A stretch of DNA of 64,000 nucleotides from Strigamia acuminata (GCA_949358305.1 OX442314.1:61141369-61205368); one strand, 5' to 3'. Positions 23,733 to 36,047 are shown, numbered from the stretch's first letter. Notes: generated by a model from the letters alone, not told the origin. Numbers and translations are program-made.

Positions 23733-26700
23733 CTGGGAAGAGAAAAATTTTGTTAGCTATGATCTAGTGGTTTGTGCGGTTTACAAATCTGCCTTCGGTA
23801 TTCAAAGTGCTCTGTTAATCACTATTAAATTGATCTGAAACTTTCAGTCTAAAACAATAGGACTTGATTTAATAACCCCCTAACTTTGACTCATTTTCCA
23901 TCCAAGAATGACTTAAAATCTCCCAACTAAAAAAAACCTCAAGAAAACTATAGTGCTTTTCTAATGTTTATTTTCCCAAATAAAAGTTTCACTTCCCAAC
24001 GTATTTACCCTAATTATTGCCAAATGTACCCCAAATTTTATTTTTATTTTTATTCCTTTCGATGATGTTTCTGATCGGTGGGTACAGTTTTTGCCTTTAG
24101 TGTGTGACAATCGTGATGTTTTTCGGTAAATTAATGTCTAATTTCGCCATGAGATGGTGCTTTTAGCATTTAGCACTAAATTCAACTGGGAGTAGTTTTA
24201 TGTTGGTTTAAAGCTAGGAAAAGCTTTATATATTTATTATTATAAATATGTATGTGTTTTAAACAGCCTTACGATCATATTCAAGTAATTTATCATAATA
24301 CTAGGTAAAAGGTTTAAGCACCCCTCACACCTGCACCAAGTTCAGACCCCCTTTGGATTAAGTCAAAAGACTTAATCTGAAAGTGTTTTGGCTATCCAGT
24401 TCCTGTCCTTCCCTAAGAGAGAACTAGGGCCTGTGTATACAGCAAGAAGTAAATAAATATTTTTCCTGATGTTTGGTTTATGAACTTTGATATTTTTATC
24501 ACTGGGTGCATATACTGTATTCCAATACAAACATACCGGCATGTTAATTTTTCATTCAGTTTTTTGCGGTAACATTGTTTTTTGCATGGATAGAAATCGT
24601 TTGGTGGCATACATTTTCGTATTGGTGTATTTATGCGGTCAAACTATTAATAAATTTAAAAAAATATTTGCCAGTTTATATTTTTTAATAATAACACAGT
24701 GATCTATCAGGATTCAATCAATCAATTAGTTTAGACAACAAAGCTCGCACTACTCCGACTGGACTATGTGGAGTGTATGAAGTTAAAATGCAATGAAAGT
24801 GTACACCATGAAAGTTGTGATTTCACTGGGGTTGAAGTTTTATTTTGTCTAATGCCTAGTTCACACTTGAACCACTTTTGTAGAAGTTGTGACTTTTAGA
24901 AAGTCTAATTTATACAAGTGTGAACCATCTGTTTTAAGACCATTAACACTTAGGGATTAGTTTTTTAGAAATCAGTGACGTTTTTTACTAAGAGCAACTA
25001 ATGCATCTCTACAAAAACGTAACTAGTGAGATTGTTTATGTCTGGCAAAATGTTGTCCACTGAAAAGTAGAGGTTCGCTTTCCCTCTTGTAGGTAATGAA
25101 CCATTAAAGATAGAAACTTCTATTTGTATTGTATTTCAGAAATCGTTAGAGGTAGAAACTTGTGCGTTGTTTAATAGAAAGCTTGTTTCATTCACTATCT
25201 TTTGATGTGTTGTATAAATTTTTTCATGCATTTAAAAGTACTTTATTTTAATGTCGAAAGTACAGTATCCTGAAAAGTTGGATTGGCATCCTTTTATTTT
25301 GGATTTTCCTAAGATCAGTCATGTGACAGATTGGTGGCAGGACTAGAATTGTGACGTAAAGTTGTAGAAGAGTTGCCATTTTGTTCTAAGTTCTAGTAAA
25401 CTAAAACAAGTGTGAACACAAGAGTTTCTAAAAGTTGAGTACTTATTTGGATAAGTGGTTCAAGTGTGAACAGCATTAAACATATGTATATAGGTGCTCC
25501 GATTGGAGCAAACAATAATCCTTTAATTGCTTCAACTACATTCCAAAATTGGGGAGTGAAGCCAAACCAAAATGACAAATAAAATCTAACCCATAAAATT
25601 TATTAACAAGATATGAAATAAGGGTTGATAATACTAATCACTATATAATTAAGTCAAATGGAAGGAAATCTGAAATGTAAATATTATAAAAAAAAATCGG
25701 AAATCTGAAATGTAAATATTATAAAAAAAATCGGAAATCTGAAATGTAAATATTATAAAAAAAATCGGAAATCTGAAATGTAAATATTATAAAAAAAATC
25801 GGAAATCTGAAATGTAAATATTATAAAAAAATTCGGAAATCTGAAATGTAAATATTATAAAAAAAATCGGAAATCTGAAATGTAAATATTATAAAAAAAA
25901 TCGGAAAATAAAAATGATGCATTAAAGGGAATGTATAATAAGATTAATAATGTATTCTTTAATTAGAATGAACAAATTTTTCTCATTGAATAAGTTCTCG
26001 GAACCATGCTCCTTCGTAAGTTAAGGACCTAGTTTTCTGACATGTACTTGTAACTTATCCTCGTGGTTTTCTCTATTTCAATGTTCAAAAACAAAGTTGT
26101 TTTTGTGAGCCATTACGACCCATAAAAACTACTCGCTTGGAACACTGTATAAATGCAGTCAAGTAATGGCTTTTGGAGTTTGGAACCAATTGATGTGTTT
26201 GATTAAAGTATGACATGTTCAAGTTGTCTCACCTTTATCATGCAATACGCAATGCCTACTACAACGCCACTTCCGAATGGTAATAATGCATTTGAAGTCA
26301 AATCCAAATCTTGGTCTTCTCGTGTTGTTATGAAAAACTTTGTGATACGTGACAATCAATTAACATACGAAATTAAATGTCTGATTGATGTGCTTTTTTT
26401 TACCTCGTAGTATTGGTCATATAACATCAATTTAGGAACCTCGTAATGTTTCAGAAGCATTGTGGCTTGGCCGTTGTACTGAGTTTCATCTAGACAAAAA
26501 GAGGAATTGTGATTAAATTGTTCATTCAATCAGTTAATCGGCATTTCGCATATTTTGTGGACGAAAAAATGCGATTTCTTCATTTTGTTGCCTTTCATTT
26601 CATCGCCCTTCATTTCGTCGCCGACCATTACTCCCTGGAAGGAGATTAGCTTAAAGAAACTGGTAAGGTCATGTTCGCGAGGGTCAAGGGGTGCTAGCCC

Positions 26701-29700
26701 TCCTTGTTAGGCATTCTTAGAAATACGAGAAAAAAAAACCTTTGACGTGAGGCGGATTCAGCCTAAAAACGGCGGCGACGAAAGGAAGTGACTTCTAATA
26801 TGTACCCCAAAATTTATCAGTCAATTCTTAGAAAAAAACTTTTTGAATGATAAGATGCGTAGTACCAGAAGATTTAAAATGTTAAAATATAAAAATTAAA
26901 AGTTAATTTTTTATCATTATTTTCATAATTGCCCGAATTATTTTCATGGGATTCCCCAGATTGGCCATAAGTTTGGATTATAAAACACACTTCGGACCAT
27001 AAGACGCACCCAACTTATGGTCTACTTTCCAAACTGTGTCTCATGGTCTCCAAAATATGGTAATGTAAAATAATATTAAAAACAAAAGAAGTCGAAAAAT
27101 GTCAAAAGCATTTTGTCCACAATTCTCGATACAATGCAGTAAATGATTTGTATTGAGGTGTCAATACTAATAACAAGTTTGTTTTCAATACTGTGCCACT
27201 CGATGGGAATGTGGAAAATAAGTAATTTTGGCAATCATTTACTGCAGCATTAATTTAAATACACACCAATTAAGTAATGTGTACATATTCCTCTTGGGGT
27301 GTTTATTTCAACGTCTAAAAACTGTACCTGCCAAAAGGTAACATTTATAAGATGACTATCTGGCAAGTTGCATAATCTTACTTACAAAATCATATCTGAT
27401 TTCAGCTTTTGAAGATGAGGATTGCTCCCATAGTTCTTCTGTTGTGAGGTTTTTTCCTTTTAGATCTAGTAGGCTCAACATGTGAATGGGACAATCACTC
27501 TGACACAGATTATTTTCATCAGCATACATCTTCTCCAATTTAATAATCGTTGTATTCGTTATTACACAAGCCGTGATGTTTGGAAAGGTTACATTTGCTT
27601 CGTCTGCGACTGCAATGTTTATTCGTATGGGATATGCCATGTAAGTCATCAATTTGAAATAGATCATGACCACAAACAGAGAGGTGCAGCCGAGATAAAC
27701 AATCTTTTCCAATATATTTTGAATACGGCTGCGAGGAATTGGCTTGTTTTCTTTTAGTAGGGATGAGAAATGGCTTTTTGTTCTGAGCAGATAATGCCAT
27801 ACTTTGAGGTAAATTCTACTATTGTTCCGTGACATTGCTTTACGTTTTCGATAATTTATAATTAATGTGATCAAATCCAAAAGTGAAAGTATTGACATCC
27901 CGAGGTAAAGGCCAATGTTTCCGGCTGCATCAATGAGTAGATCGACAAATCCATAAGCAAATCTTTCTTTGATGACTTCAATAACAGTTGATGCTGCTTC
28001 TTGTTCCCATTCTGTCAATGGGGCATCTGATGTAGTAAATGTGTGGAATTTTATCTCTTCTATTTGAGTGCACATTCGGTGGCACAAGCACTTTAATTCT
28101 GAGTTTATTTTCCGTAGTTTAGTAAAAATGCTATTGTACAGCTTATGTGTACCATTGGAAGCATTGCATGTGGCGCCTGTCTTTCCACTCATAAATGGCA
28201 ATCTGAATAAACAATAATATTTAATTTTATTAGTGTTATGTTTGTTCACAAATTCATTCAAAATGGTTATTCCTGTGAGTAAAGTTATCCCTCACCTGCA
28301 AGGTTGTTGACTGTAAAAATCTTGAAGGCATTTCTCTTGACATTTGATAAAATCCTTTTCGTCAATGCATGGATTAGATGATGTATTCAGAAATATAAAC
28401 TATAATTACATACAGTGTAAGCTGTTACCGGGTCCCACAAACATGTCCGGTCTAGGGAATGTTTGTTCTGTAGGGCATATACATACCATGAACCAAGGAT
28501 TATACAGTATAGTGTTACGTGTGGCTTTCGAGAACGACACATACCATTTTTTATTTTAATGTCAAGTGACTTTGAGAGCCTTTGGTGACACAAATGAAGA
28601 AAACCTTTTTATTTTAACTTCAAATCAAATTCATTGGGAAATGAATACAAAACTTAGGATAAACTTAAATAAATCTTAAGTTAACTTAAACATAAAGAAA
28701 AGGCATGAATGACAATCATATAAAACAAGTCAAATAATTGGGTCCTCAGCTAGAGAGACCAAGCACTTAAGGTGCTGCTCTCAAAAGCTAGGAGAGAGCA
28801 TAGCCAATGATGTTGATCACTTCAAATCCCAAACAGTTCTGCCCTGCTCAACTTAATTTGTCCAGCAGGTAAACTATGTTTTTCCCCATTTAACAAAGTT
28901 GAACAATCCAGTCGTGCCGAGTGCAAACACAGCTTAGCGCCGACTGGTGAGTGATTCTGAAAACTCATGTCAACTGGTGAGGAAATTCAGGAGTTTAGAC
29001 ATAACACTAAGCGTGCGGACTCGCTGCTTTTCAGCGCAGTCCGGGCGCGTAACAATAGACACGTATCCGTGTGTTATTTCCTTATGATTTGTGGTTTTGT
29101 GTGCTGATTGGATCACAGCAATCACGGGTCATTCATTGCTTGCTAACTAAGGATGTTTGTTACTTGCATCCCAGAATACAGTGTGGTTATGTATACATTA
29201 TGTTGGCCTTTGGTGGCAAAAAACTCTGAACATGTTATCCTTAGTTCATGACTGTACTTTGTAGCCCGAACATATAGGATGGGTCCCAGAAAGTTGTCTG
29301 AATAAGAGAGGGGATGTAACATTGCTTGTCAGAGCCCTAAATCTGTGGGTTTTTTTCCAACATTTTAACTATTATTCCTAAATTTGTACTTATTTTGGTT
29401 GTTTCTTTTAACAAATATCATACTGTACTCATAAAATGTATGTAATGTAACACGTTGGAGAAGACGGTAGGGGAATTAATCAAATGGTGATGGTAAATAC
29501 CTCTTGCAAACTAAATTTACTTCTTATTAGTTGATTTGAATTTATAGAAGCTGAGATATCAGATCTACCTGTTCTAGGGCTTGACATCTATAATTTTAAT
29601 AAATTTTAATGTTTGAAATTTGCTATTGTCATTGTAGTGAATATATTTACAAAAAGTATGCCTGGGGGACAGAATTGTGGTCGATTGAACCACATTTTCA

Positions 29701-30414
29701 GTTTTCCATGTAAATTTCGACCCGTAATATTTTCTAGGAAACACCCAATGACTCTGTAATAGGAGTTTATTGCAGTTAATGGTCGATCATAACTTACCAA
29801 CTGTTATCACAACGCAGGTTCCAAAAACTGACAATTCTTTGCTTATTTGAATATTTGGTTTGTCTGTAGATTTCTGTAAGAAATGTGGTAGTATTTTACA
29901 TTTCAGTTGGCAAAATAAATCGAGATTTCCTTACCGAAATAAATTGCATTTTGTTTAATACAGCAGTATCAATATCCCATAATGCAGATATGTTAACATT
30001 TTCATTTGCAAATAAATTCATCAGACTATTATCACACTCAAACACAGTTTTTGGTGTTGAGTGTAAAATATTTTTCCATACATGTCGTACATACGTGTTT
30101 TCACGCGTGCACATTTTCAGAGCTGAGAATGACATCTGGGTTGTGTCTCTTGTATACGCGTCAGTAGCGATGGGGTTCGAAAAAAAATATTTGATTTTCT
30201 GCCCAGTTTGATAGCAACAGAGTGCGAGGCAGCTCATTAGAAGTATACTCCAAACAAATTTGATTTTAGCGCTTTTCATGGGATCGATTAACGTTTGTAA
30301 TGCGAGAAATGATTCTTCGAACATCCATAGTCGTGGCATTTGTTGTTGTACAATCTTACGGATTTTAGATTTTACTGCTGCTGCAGCTGCATTTCTACAC
30401 CTTGAAATCCTCAT
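23366..30414 (-). CDS. DEG/ENaC (pickpocket-like) channel gene with two fused subunit modules
   Basis: Amiloride-type sodium channel family. Supported exons, in minus-strand order: 30414-29935, 29873-29798, 29733-29651, 28399-28296, 28202-27386, 26489-26404, 24643-24537, 23732-23366. Module 1 supplies an N-terminus with TM1, part of the outer domain, cysteine pairs and TM2 (GNIGLYLGMSILSL). The same exon then continues without a stop into a second N-terminus and TM1, and later exons give a second outer domain and TM2 (GNILSLSLGLSILS). Exons 28399-28296 and 24643-24537 are clear counterparts, about 105 nt each, same phases, both ending CR|LP. So each module has the same intron layout, which fits tandem duplication followed by fusion. 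Some outer-domain exons between 29650-28400 and 27385-24650 remain unresolved, so the model is incomplete. Two adjacent genes with an alternative internal start are the other reading. Confidence 0.75.
24537..24643 (-). CDS. DEG/ENaC gene, module 2 cysteine-rich exon
   Basis: 107 nt between TTAATAG and GTATGT. Encodes NDFYPCKKQCYRKKLNEKLT followed by CR. Spacing, cysteines and both phases match the module 1 exon at 28399-28296. Confidence 0.8.
24851..25477. mobile_element. TIR element in a DEG/ENaC intron
   Basis: About 627 bp with inverted ends AATGCCTAGTTCACACTTGA and TCAAGTGTGAACAGCATT. Additional CAAGTGTGAAC/GTTCACACTTG motifs lie inside. No transposase ORF. Confidence 0.75.
25656..25910. 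repeat. 34-bp tandem repeat, seven to eight copies
   Basis: Near-perfect unit beginning GGAAATCTGAAATGTAAATA and ending in an A-run plus ATC. Copies differ mainly in A-run length, so the array is young. It lies in an intron of the DEG/ENaC gene. Confidence 0.95.
26404..26489 (-). CDS. DEG/ENaC gene, module 2 candidate outer-domain exon
   Basis: 86 nt behind a good pyrimidine tract (CTCTTTTTGTCTAG), donor GTAAAA. Encodes NGQATMLLKHYEVPKLMLYD, comparable with the G-x-x-V-x-x-H-x-P stretch of the outer domain. Not certain. Confidence 0.45.
27386..28202 (-). CDS. DEG/ENaC fusion exon: module 1 TM2 and module 2 TM1 in one frame
   Basis: 817 nt between TTATTCAG and GTAAGTAAG, open throughout. Order: LPFMSG, the CLCHRMC cysteine segment, pre-TM2 and TM2 (IGLYLGMSILSLLDLITLI), a basic linker (NYRKRKAMSRNN), a second N-terminal domain, TM1 (VYLGCTSLFVVMIYFKL), then INIAVADEANVTFPNITAC, the classic post-TM1 motif. 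The methionine in the linker is where an independent second gene would start, but no stop separates it from TM2. Confidence 0.88.
28296..28399 (-). CDS. DEG/ENaC gene, module 1 cysteine-rich exon
   Basis: 104 nt, between TTATAG and GTGAGG. Encodes KDFIKCQEKCLQDFYSQQPC, the outer-domain C-x3-C segment ahead of the LP motif. Its counterpart in module 2 is 24643-24537. Confidence 0.8.
29651..29733 (-). CDS. DEG/ENaC gene, module 1 candidate exon 3
   Basis: 83 nt, in phase with the previous exon, between TCCTAG and GTAAAT. Encodes ENITGRNLHGKLKMWFNRP. The phase fit is good, but similarity to the family is weak, so the ends are tentative. Confidence 0.4.
29798..29873 (-). CDS. DEG/ENaC gene, module 1 exon 2
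   Basis: 76 nt between TTACAG and GTAAGT, phase 0 to 1. Encodes SVFGTCVVITV, resembling the conserved G-x-C-Y-x-F segment of DEG/ENaC outer domains. Confidence 0.65.
29935..30414 (-). CDS. DEG/ENaC gene, module 1 N-terminal exon with TM1
   Basis: 160 residues from ATG to the GTAAGG donor. Holds TM1 (VWSILLMSCLALCCYQTG) followed by the typical YFFSNPIAT segment and SFSALKMC, matching the post-TM1 region of pickpocket proteins. A TTTGCAG acceptor sits one base upstream of the ATG, so a 5' UTR intron or a further upstream exon is likely. Confidence 0.85.
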
Positions 30415-31330
30415 CCTGCAAATACAACGGAACAACAAGTTTTAGAATTGAACGTGTTATTTGAATAAATAATGAGGAAATTACACACTGTAGATGTTGA
30501 CATGACCAGTCTAGCAATTGTCGGTTCAATCAAGTTGTCACCACATCATTTTCAAATAATATGTTAAAATAACGAAAAGATGGTTGTGTATAATTATATT
30601 GTCAAAGTAGCAAATGTTGCTTACAAGTTTTTTTTTTAAATTAATTTTTAATTTCTTGACCTTTTAGTGAGAACGATTTTTGCGAGCAAACTGGTTGAAA
30701 TTTTTATTTTAATAATTTGAAAATAGTCATTGTTGTGTAAACCAACAAGGTGTAAAATAGCAGAATTACATCTTTTGGTAAAAAGTGTAAAATTTAACGC
30801 TACTCCACAGTGGAGTAAATTTACACCATCAAGGTGTCCAGTTCCTTTGTAGGGGAGTAAATTGACACATTTTTGAAAATTCCATCAAGGAATAAATTTA
30901 CACCCAAGGGTGTATCATAATTGCAAGGTGTGGTATTCATTGAATCGAGCGATTTCCAACAGAAGTTGGAAGGGTTAAGAGATTATAAGTGTTTATTTAA
31001 AATAAAAAGTTCTTTTAAATACAACAGGGTTATTAATACACTGAGTCATGATTTTCTTACACGTTCAACGTATCACCAACATATCCGATACGTCCAAGAG
31101 CCTCCTGGTTTTGTTAGGTTCTTCCAATTAATTTCAGCACAGATTCCCATACGAAACAAAATTTGATACATGCAATATAAATTACAGATCCACCATAAAT
31201 CTATGGCAAATTAAACAGATTTCCGAGCTCTTGTTTTTAGTTTCTGTAAGTGACCATTTTCTTGACATATGATGATTCAAGTTACCGATATCGTTAAAAT
31301 ATAATGGGTCAAACACGTGGAGGGTATCCC

Positions 31331-32090
31331 GACTTTTCATACCGCGCCGCTTCATCGCGCGACACTTCATCGCGGACACTTCATCGTGAACCCTTTCATT
31401 GCGCGGACACTTCATCACGACGAATTTTAATCGCTTGGACGCTTCATCGCACGACCTTTAATCGCGCGTAAATTAATCGCGCGACAATTGGTAGCATAAA
31501 AAGTGTAATTTTTCATGATCTCGACCGAGAACTCGCGCAATGGCGGCACATTATGCAGAATGGCTTTGACGTCGAGGAAGCGCATGCTGGTAAGAGCACG
31601 GTTCGGGTTGTGCGACACGTCGAGGTGCCGGAGGTGCAGGAAGAGCATTTCGAGCGTGGGCACCTTGTCGACGCCCGTGGCGGCAAGGTTGAGACGGCGC
31701 ACGGTCTTGGGCACGGTCCGGATTTTGCGCACGGACTCGGGCGCGAGGCGGTTGTGGCTGAGGTTGAGGCTCTTGATGTTGACGAGGATGTTGCCGCTGG
31801 GCGGGATGTGCTCGATGTGGTTCTGCGCCAGGTTGAGCGAGTGGAACTGGTTGAAGGTGGCGTCCGAGATGTGGCGCCGACCCGGAGGCTCTTGAGGGTG
31901 CTTACTTAGACCGGAAGTGGTCACGGCGAGGAGCATGTTGAAAATTACACTTTTTTTGCTTCTAATTGTCGCGCGATTAATTGGCGCGCGATTAAAGGTC
32001 GAGCGATGAAGTGTCCGCGCGATGAAAGTGTTCGCGATGAAGTGTCCGCGATGAAGTGTCGCGCGATCAAGCGGCGCAGTATGAAAAGTC
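31331..32090. mobile_element. TIR element carrying a captured LRR gene fragment
   Basis: Arms of 155-185 bp (31331-31516 and 31937-32090) are inverted copies. They are made of short sub-repeats like CGCGATGAAGTGTC and CGCGATTAAAGG, starting GACTTTTCATAC and ending TATGAAAAGTC. Between them lies GC-rich coding sequence unlike either flank. This fits a Pack-type non-autonomous transposon that acquired a host gene piece. The target duplication is not clear. Confidence 0.8.
31517..31936 (-). pseudogene. captured leucine-rich-repeat fragment, chaoptin-like
   Basis: The minus-strand frame encodes at least four LRR-like units: FHSLNLAQNHIEHIPPSG, IKSLNLSHNRL, VRRLNLAATGVDKVP and LRHLDVSHN, then VPPLREFSVEI. 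The L-x-L-x-x-N pattern with GVDKVPTLE spacing suggests chaoptin or a relative, a surface LRR protein, but the fragment is too short to be sure. It is open from arm to arm and lacks a start, a signal peptide or a proper end. Confidence 0.7.
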
Positions 32091-32690
32091 ACCAATCCTT
32101 TTTTTTGTTTACTTTACTGTCAATCGACATAATTACAACAAAAGAATTGATAATTTATCACAATGTTTGGTTTAATTAAACAACACATGTCAAAGTGTTA
32201 GTAGTTATTTTTACTGAACAATGTCGTTGCAATATTTATTAGCGGCGGAATTTGGTTACCACGGTGGGTCAGTAATTGGACAACTTGCAAACATGGATGC
32301 GGCGGCCACGAGACTAGTTAGTTAGCTTAGATTTAAATACGATGATGTGACCATCAAGGTCAAATTCAAGATCACGGCTGGAAAGCTCACTCTTAAGTGA
32401 CTTCTATTCTATCCAAACCACTAGACTCAAATCCAACAATTAAAATTTAACTAGATTAATGAAATCTCGTACATAGTCATTAAAAGCTCAAGAAAATATA
32501 GATTTTTTTGGCGTTTTTTCTAGTGATAAAACAAAACAAGTATTTTCTATTCAAAAAGGCTACAATCTTAGAAAATGCAGAATAAAATTCAGAACACTTA
32601 CCTGATCACAGACCCAGAAGACCGTGAAAGCAATATTGATGCTGTGTTGTTGATTGTTCCTTTGTTCTTGTGAAGTTACTGGATTGAAAT

Positions 32691-33671
32691 TGTCACGGCC
32701 CGGCATTTACGCGCTTGTGATCCTCACCAAATTGTTGTGTTTGTGTACGCGTATCCCGTGTGTTCCATTGTTTAAAACTCTCAATAAATCCTAAACCTAA
32801 TATAATTTGAGTTTTGTCCTACCTTCATTTCCCATTCATGTTTATCCCTTGACCTGGTCTGGTGTGGCTCAATTTGGTCACATCAGACTGGTCTATGTTG
32901 AGTATTTCCCACTGTTACCCCTCCTAATTTTGTTTAGCTTATCCTATCTAATTTAAATGTTTAGTCACTCGCGACTGACTCATCGCGATGATTATTCACG
33001 AGCGCGCCTGATTGGCTTACGCGTGCTTGACTCATGGTTTTCCCCTCGTCTTCTGTGATGGACTTGGCCCAAGTTCACTTCTGAGCTGTTTCAGCCAAGT
33101 CTGATCAGAAGGCGTAAGACCATGAGCTATCGTAAGTGCCTTAAATGGCCATTGTGCATTTGGCGACTTTTCCTGTGTTAATTCGCAGTAACTCCATGCA
33201 AGTTAACTCTGCGTGTTTGAGGATTTACATTATCATATCGCGCGTCTAAATTCCGCGTGTCATCTCTGATTCCTTTCCTTTCGATGTTCTTTTGTGTTTT
33301 ATGCCGCTGATACGTGCCGAAGGACTAGAAGTTAGATTCAAGTAGCTAATGAGTTGTTTATTTCGTCTTTTGCGCGCGATTAGTGCGCGCTTGCTCGGTC
33401 TGGCCGCTCCGCCATTAGGGGTCCCTGCCAGATTAGCCTAAGCCACGTTTGCGTTGTTAATTCCGCACGTGAGCATTACTTCTTCCATTTTTAAGACTCC
33501 AACAAACTCGGTAATAATTCGTAACATGATCGAATAGGGGGTTAAGCTTGCCGCCACACTTCAGGCTGCTTAACGTTGCCGGGCCCTTATTCGGGACCAG
33601 GCTCTCTTGTATCGTAACTGGCGCGTCTTTCAAACGCGGTTTTAAAGATCACAAACAACCGGTTCATGACA
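32691..33671. repeat. solo LTR, copy A
   Basis: Begins TGTCACGGCCCGG and ends CCGGTTCATGACA, 981 bp, with 4-bp AAAT duplicated on both sides (32687-32690 and 33672-33675). The same sequence occurs inverted at 39674-40671. TG...CA ends, length and target duplication mark it as a solo LTR, probably of a Gypsy-like element. No internal region is present. Confidence 0.88.
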
Positions 33672-33675
33672 AAAT

Positions 33676-34900
33676 AACTATGGCAACAATAATTTAAAAT
33701 TGTAAGCAAGTTAAATAACGAGCACTCATTTAAGACGCGCACTTATTTAATGCGCGCATTAAGGACGCGGGCATTTGGTCCCCGCCCTAAAAGAAACTAA
33801 ATAAAGTGATTAAAGCCGTATCGGACTTCCTAAATTGCATGTCGCTACTTTCTCCAGACAATGGGTTTTCTTACCTTTAGACAATGATGACCTAGGAGTG
33901 AGAGGCACTCTTAACCTTAAAACATACACGAAAACACGAATCGCTGGCTAGGTAGACGTAAGGACGCCAGGGAGGTGCTGCAACAAATTAACGATTAAAA
34001 TTTCATGGCTTTTAGATTGAAAATTACTTTTGGTTCAATTCGCGTGGACAGTTCCAATTATAAATGTCGTCGTTGGTTATTATTTATCTTTGAATTATTT
34101 AATTTTCCAATATTGTGTACACGAATACGGCGACCAAAACTGTCCAGTTTTCAACGTTTCAGTTTTTTATATGATACAGTAAAAGTTGGAAAAAGTTTGG
34201 CACATGAGGTGTAAAAAGGTGTGACCACATGAAACCAAATGAAGTAAAAATTGTAGTGTAATGACAGTGCAGTGTGTTTGGTGTTTAGAGTGATTTGACA
34301 TTGGTTGTGTTATAGTAAAGATCGCTTAGTATTGATCTGTTTGGAGTGGCAGTTGGTCGCCTCACGGCCAGGGGAGGACCATGAGGTGTTTGGACACCAA
34401 TCACGATTAAGAACAACACAGAGAACACACAGTATGGGTTGATTATATCTTTATTGCGGTTGTCTAGGGGTTGCGTGTCCACCATATTATCACACAGTCC
34501 AACCACTGACCACGTGATCGAAGTGTTAAACATGTTAGACATGTATACGCATTTTGTATCGTTTGATATTTAAGTGTATAATATTGTAAGTGTCATATTG
34601 TTATTTACCATTATTGCTTGTTATTATGTTTTACTTAATGCGCCTCTCTGCCTATAGGCTGTACTGTTTTCTGTTTACTTTTTCTTGTATAGAGAGGGCG
34701 CCACTTCCCTTTTCATTGTTTTTTGAGTATTAAAAACGGCTTGGTTGCTTCTCAACCTTTCTCCGGGCAATAAAAATAGTCTACTTACTTTATGTCCACT
34801 CACTGATTCCACTAAATTAACAAGGTTATGTTTATGTTAACAAGGCCACAACATTAGCTAGAAGTGGATATAAAGACAGGATTAACAAAGATTAAGTTTG
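33676..34900. other. intergenic; possible copia LTR remnant at about 34560-34830
   Basis: No gene recognised. 34560-34830 has LTR-like content, with a TATA-like run and two poly(A)-type signals, just before the copia gag remnant, but no second copy is present to prove it. Confidence 0.3.
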
Positions 34901-35104
34901 GGAACCTAAACATAATTTCTACATGTCAACTTGCCAGGTTTTCAAGTTTTTCCAAGATGGCGGCGCCCACTGGACAAGATTAAATTCTCTTCCCATTGAA
35001 CCTCGTTTGCATGTAAAGCGATCCAATTTTTCAAGTGACTTGTGTTGTGTGTGTGCGGTGATTAACTACATCCTGTGCCATACGGATTGGAATTTGTTTG
35101 GAAT

Positions 35105-36047
35105 TTTTGTGAACTTCATACGACACCGTTCAACAATCATACCAGATTTGGAGAAAGACAACAAGATTGCTGGCCAGAAGATTGCCTTGCTTGGCCGCAA
35201 CAACTATGCGACTTGGTAGGATCAGATGAAAATAGCATTAATGTACCAGGGCTTCTGGGGCTTCGTGGGAAGGACTGAGATTCCGCTAGTGGAAGCCACC
35301 GCATCCTGGAGAGAGAAACAGGACAATGCTTTTAGAAAAGACCGTGCTTTTTCAATGATTTACTATGCCATTGAAAAACAATATCGAGAGCTACGTACTT
35401 GGCAACACTAAGATTGTCAAAGAAGCTTGGAAGATCCTCAAAACGAACTTTGAACCTGTATCCTGTGCAAGGATTGTCCAGTTACTGGACGAGTTCTTCG
35501 GTCTTCGATATGACTCTGACACCGAGACGATTGGTGTCTTCACAGCCAGAATTCGAAAAGTCACGACTCAATTATAGAAGGACTGATGAAACATAAAGTC
35601 GACGATCTTTATAAGCATTTCAACTAATACGTCATTTAACTCCTGATTATCAGACTATCGTACAGTGCATACAGATGGGACGACGCCAAGTTTACCTTAG
35701 ACCTAGTTGAAGCCAAGTTGGTGGCTGAAGAGGGACGCATTGCCCAAGTCAAGAGCGATGCCGGTGAACAATCCATCCAAGGGGCTTTTGGTCTGCCCAC
35801 AAAGTCATTATCCGGGTGTGCGTATTTCTTGACTATTACGGATGACTTCTCTCGACACACGACAGTTTATCCGATGACAAGTAAGGATCAAGTTTTTGGT
35901 CTCTTTCAAGCCTACGTTGCTAGAGTGGAGCGGATTTTAGAACTAAAAGTAGTGACTATTAGAACGGACAACGGCGTGGAGTTCTGTTCCGGAACATTCT
36001 CCGACTATCTGGAAAGCATCGGGATTTGACATGAGCGAACAAATCCG
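35105..36047 (+). pseudogene. decayed Ty1/Copia gag-integrase remnant
   Basis: The gag part (35160-35577) shows LLGRNNYATW, an in-frame TAG, then DQMKIALMYQGFWGF, a frameshift near 35390, and VKEAWKILKTNFEP with LLDEFFGLRYD. It then jumps to integrase (35780-36028): YFLTITDDFSRHTTVYPM and IRTDNGVEF carry two catalytic aspartates. Protease and most of the region between are deleted, and no reverse transcriptase follows. Dead element. Confidence 0.85.

Noticed and set aside
25656-25910. CRISPR-like regular repeats
   Set aside because: Units are contiguous with no spacers, in an intron of an animal gene; plain tandem repeat.
26210-26410. Short plus-strand ORF within the DEG/ENaC gene
   Set aside because: No motif. 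The minus strand near 26300-26230 might hold another channel exon (PFGSGVVVGIAYC before GTGAGA), but phase and family match are too weak to call.
30720-30920. GGTGTAAATTTAC-type inverted motifs
   Set aside because: Several short inverted matches but no paired termini that define an element.
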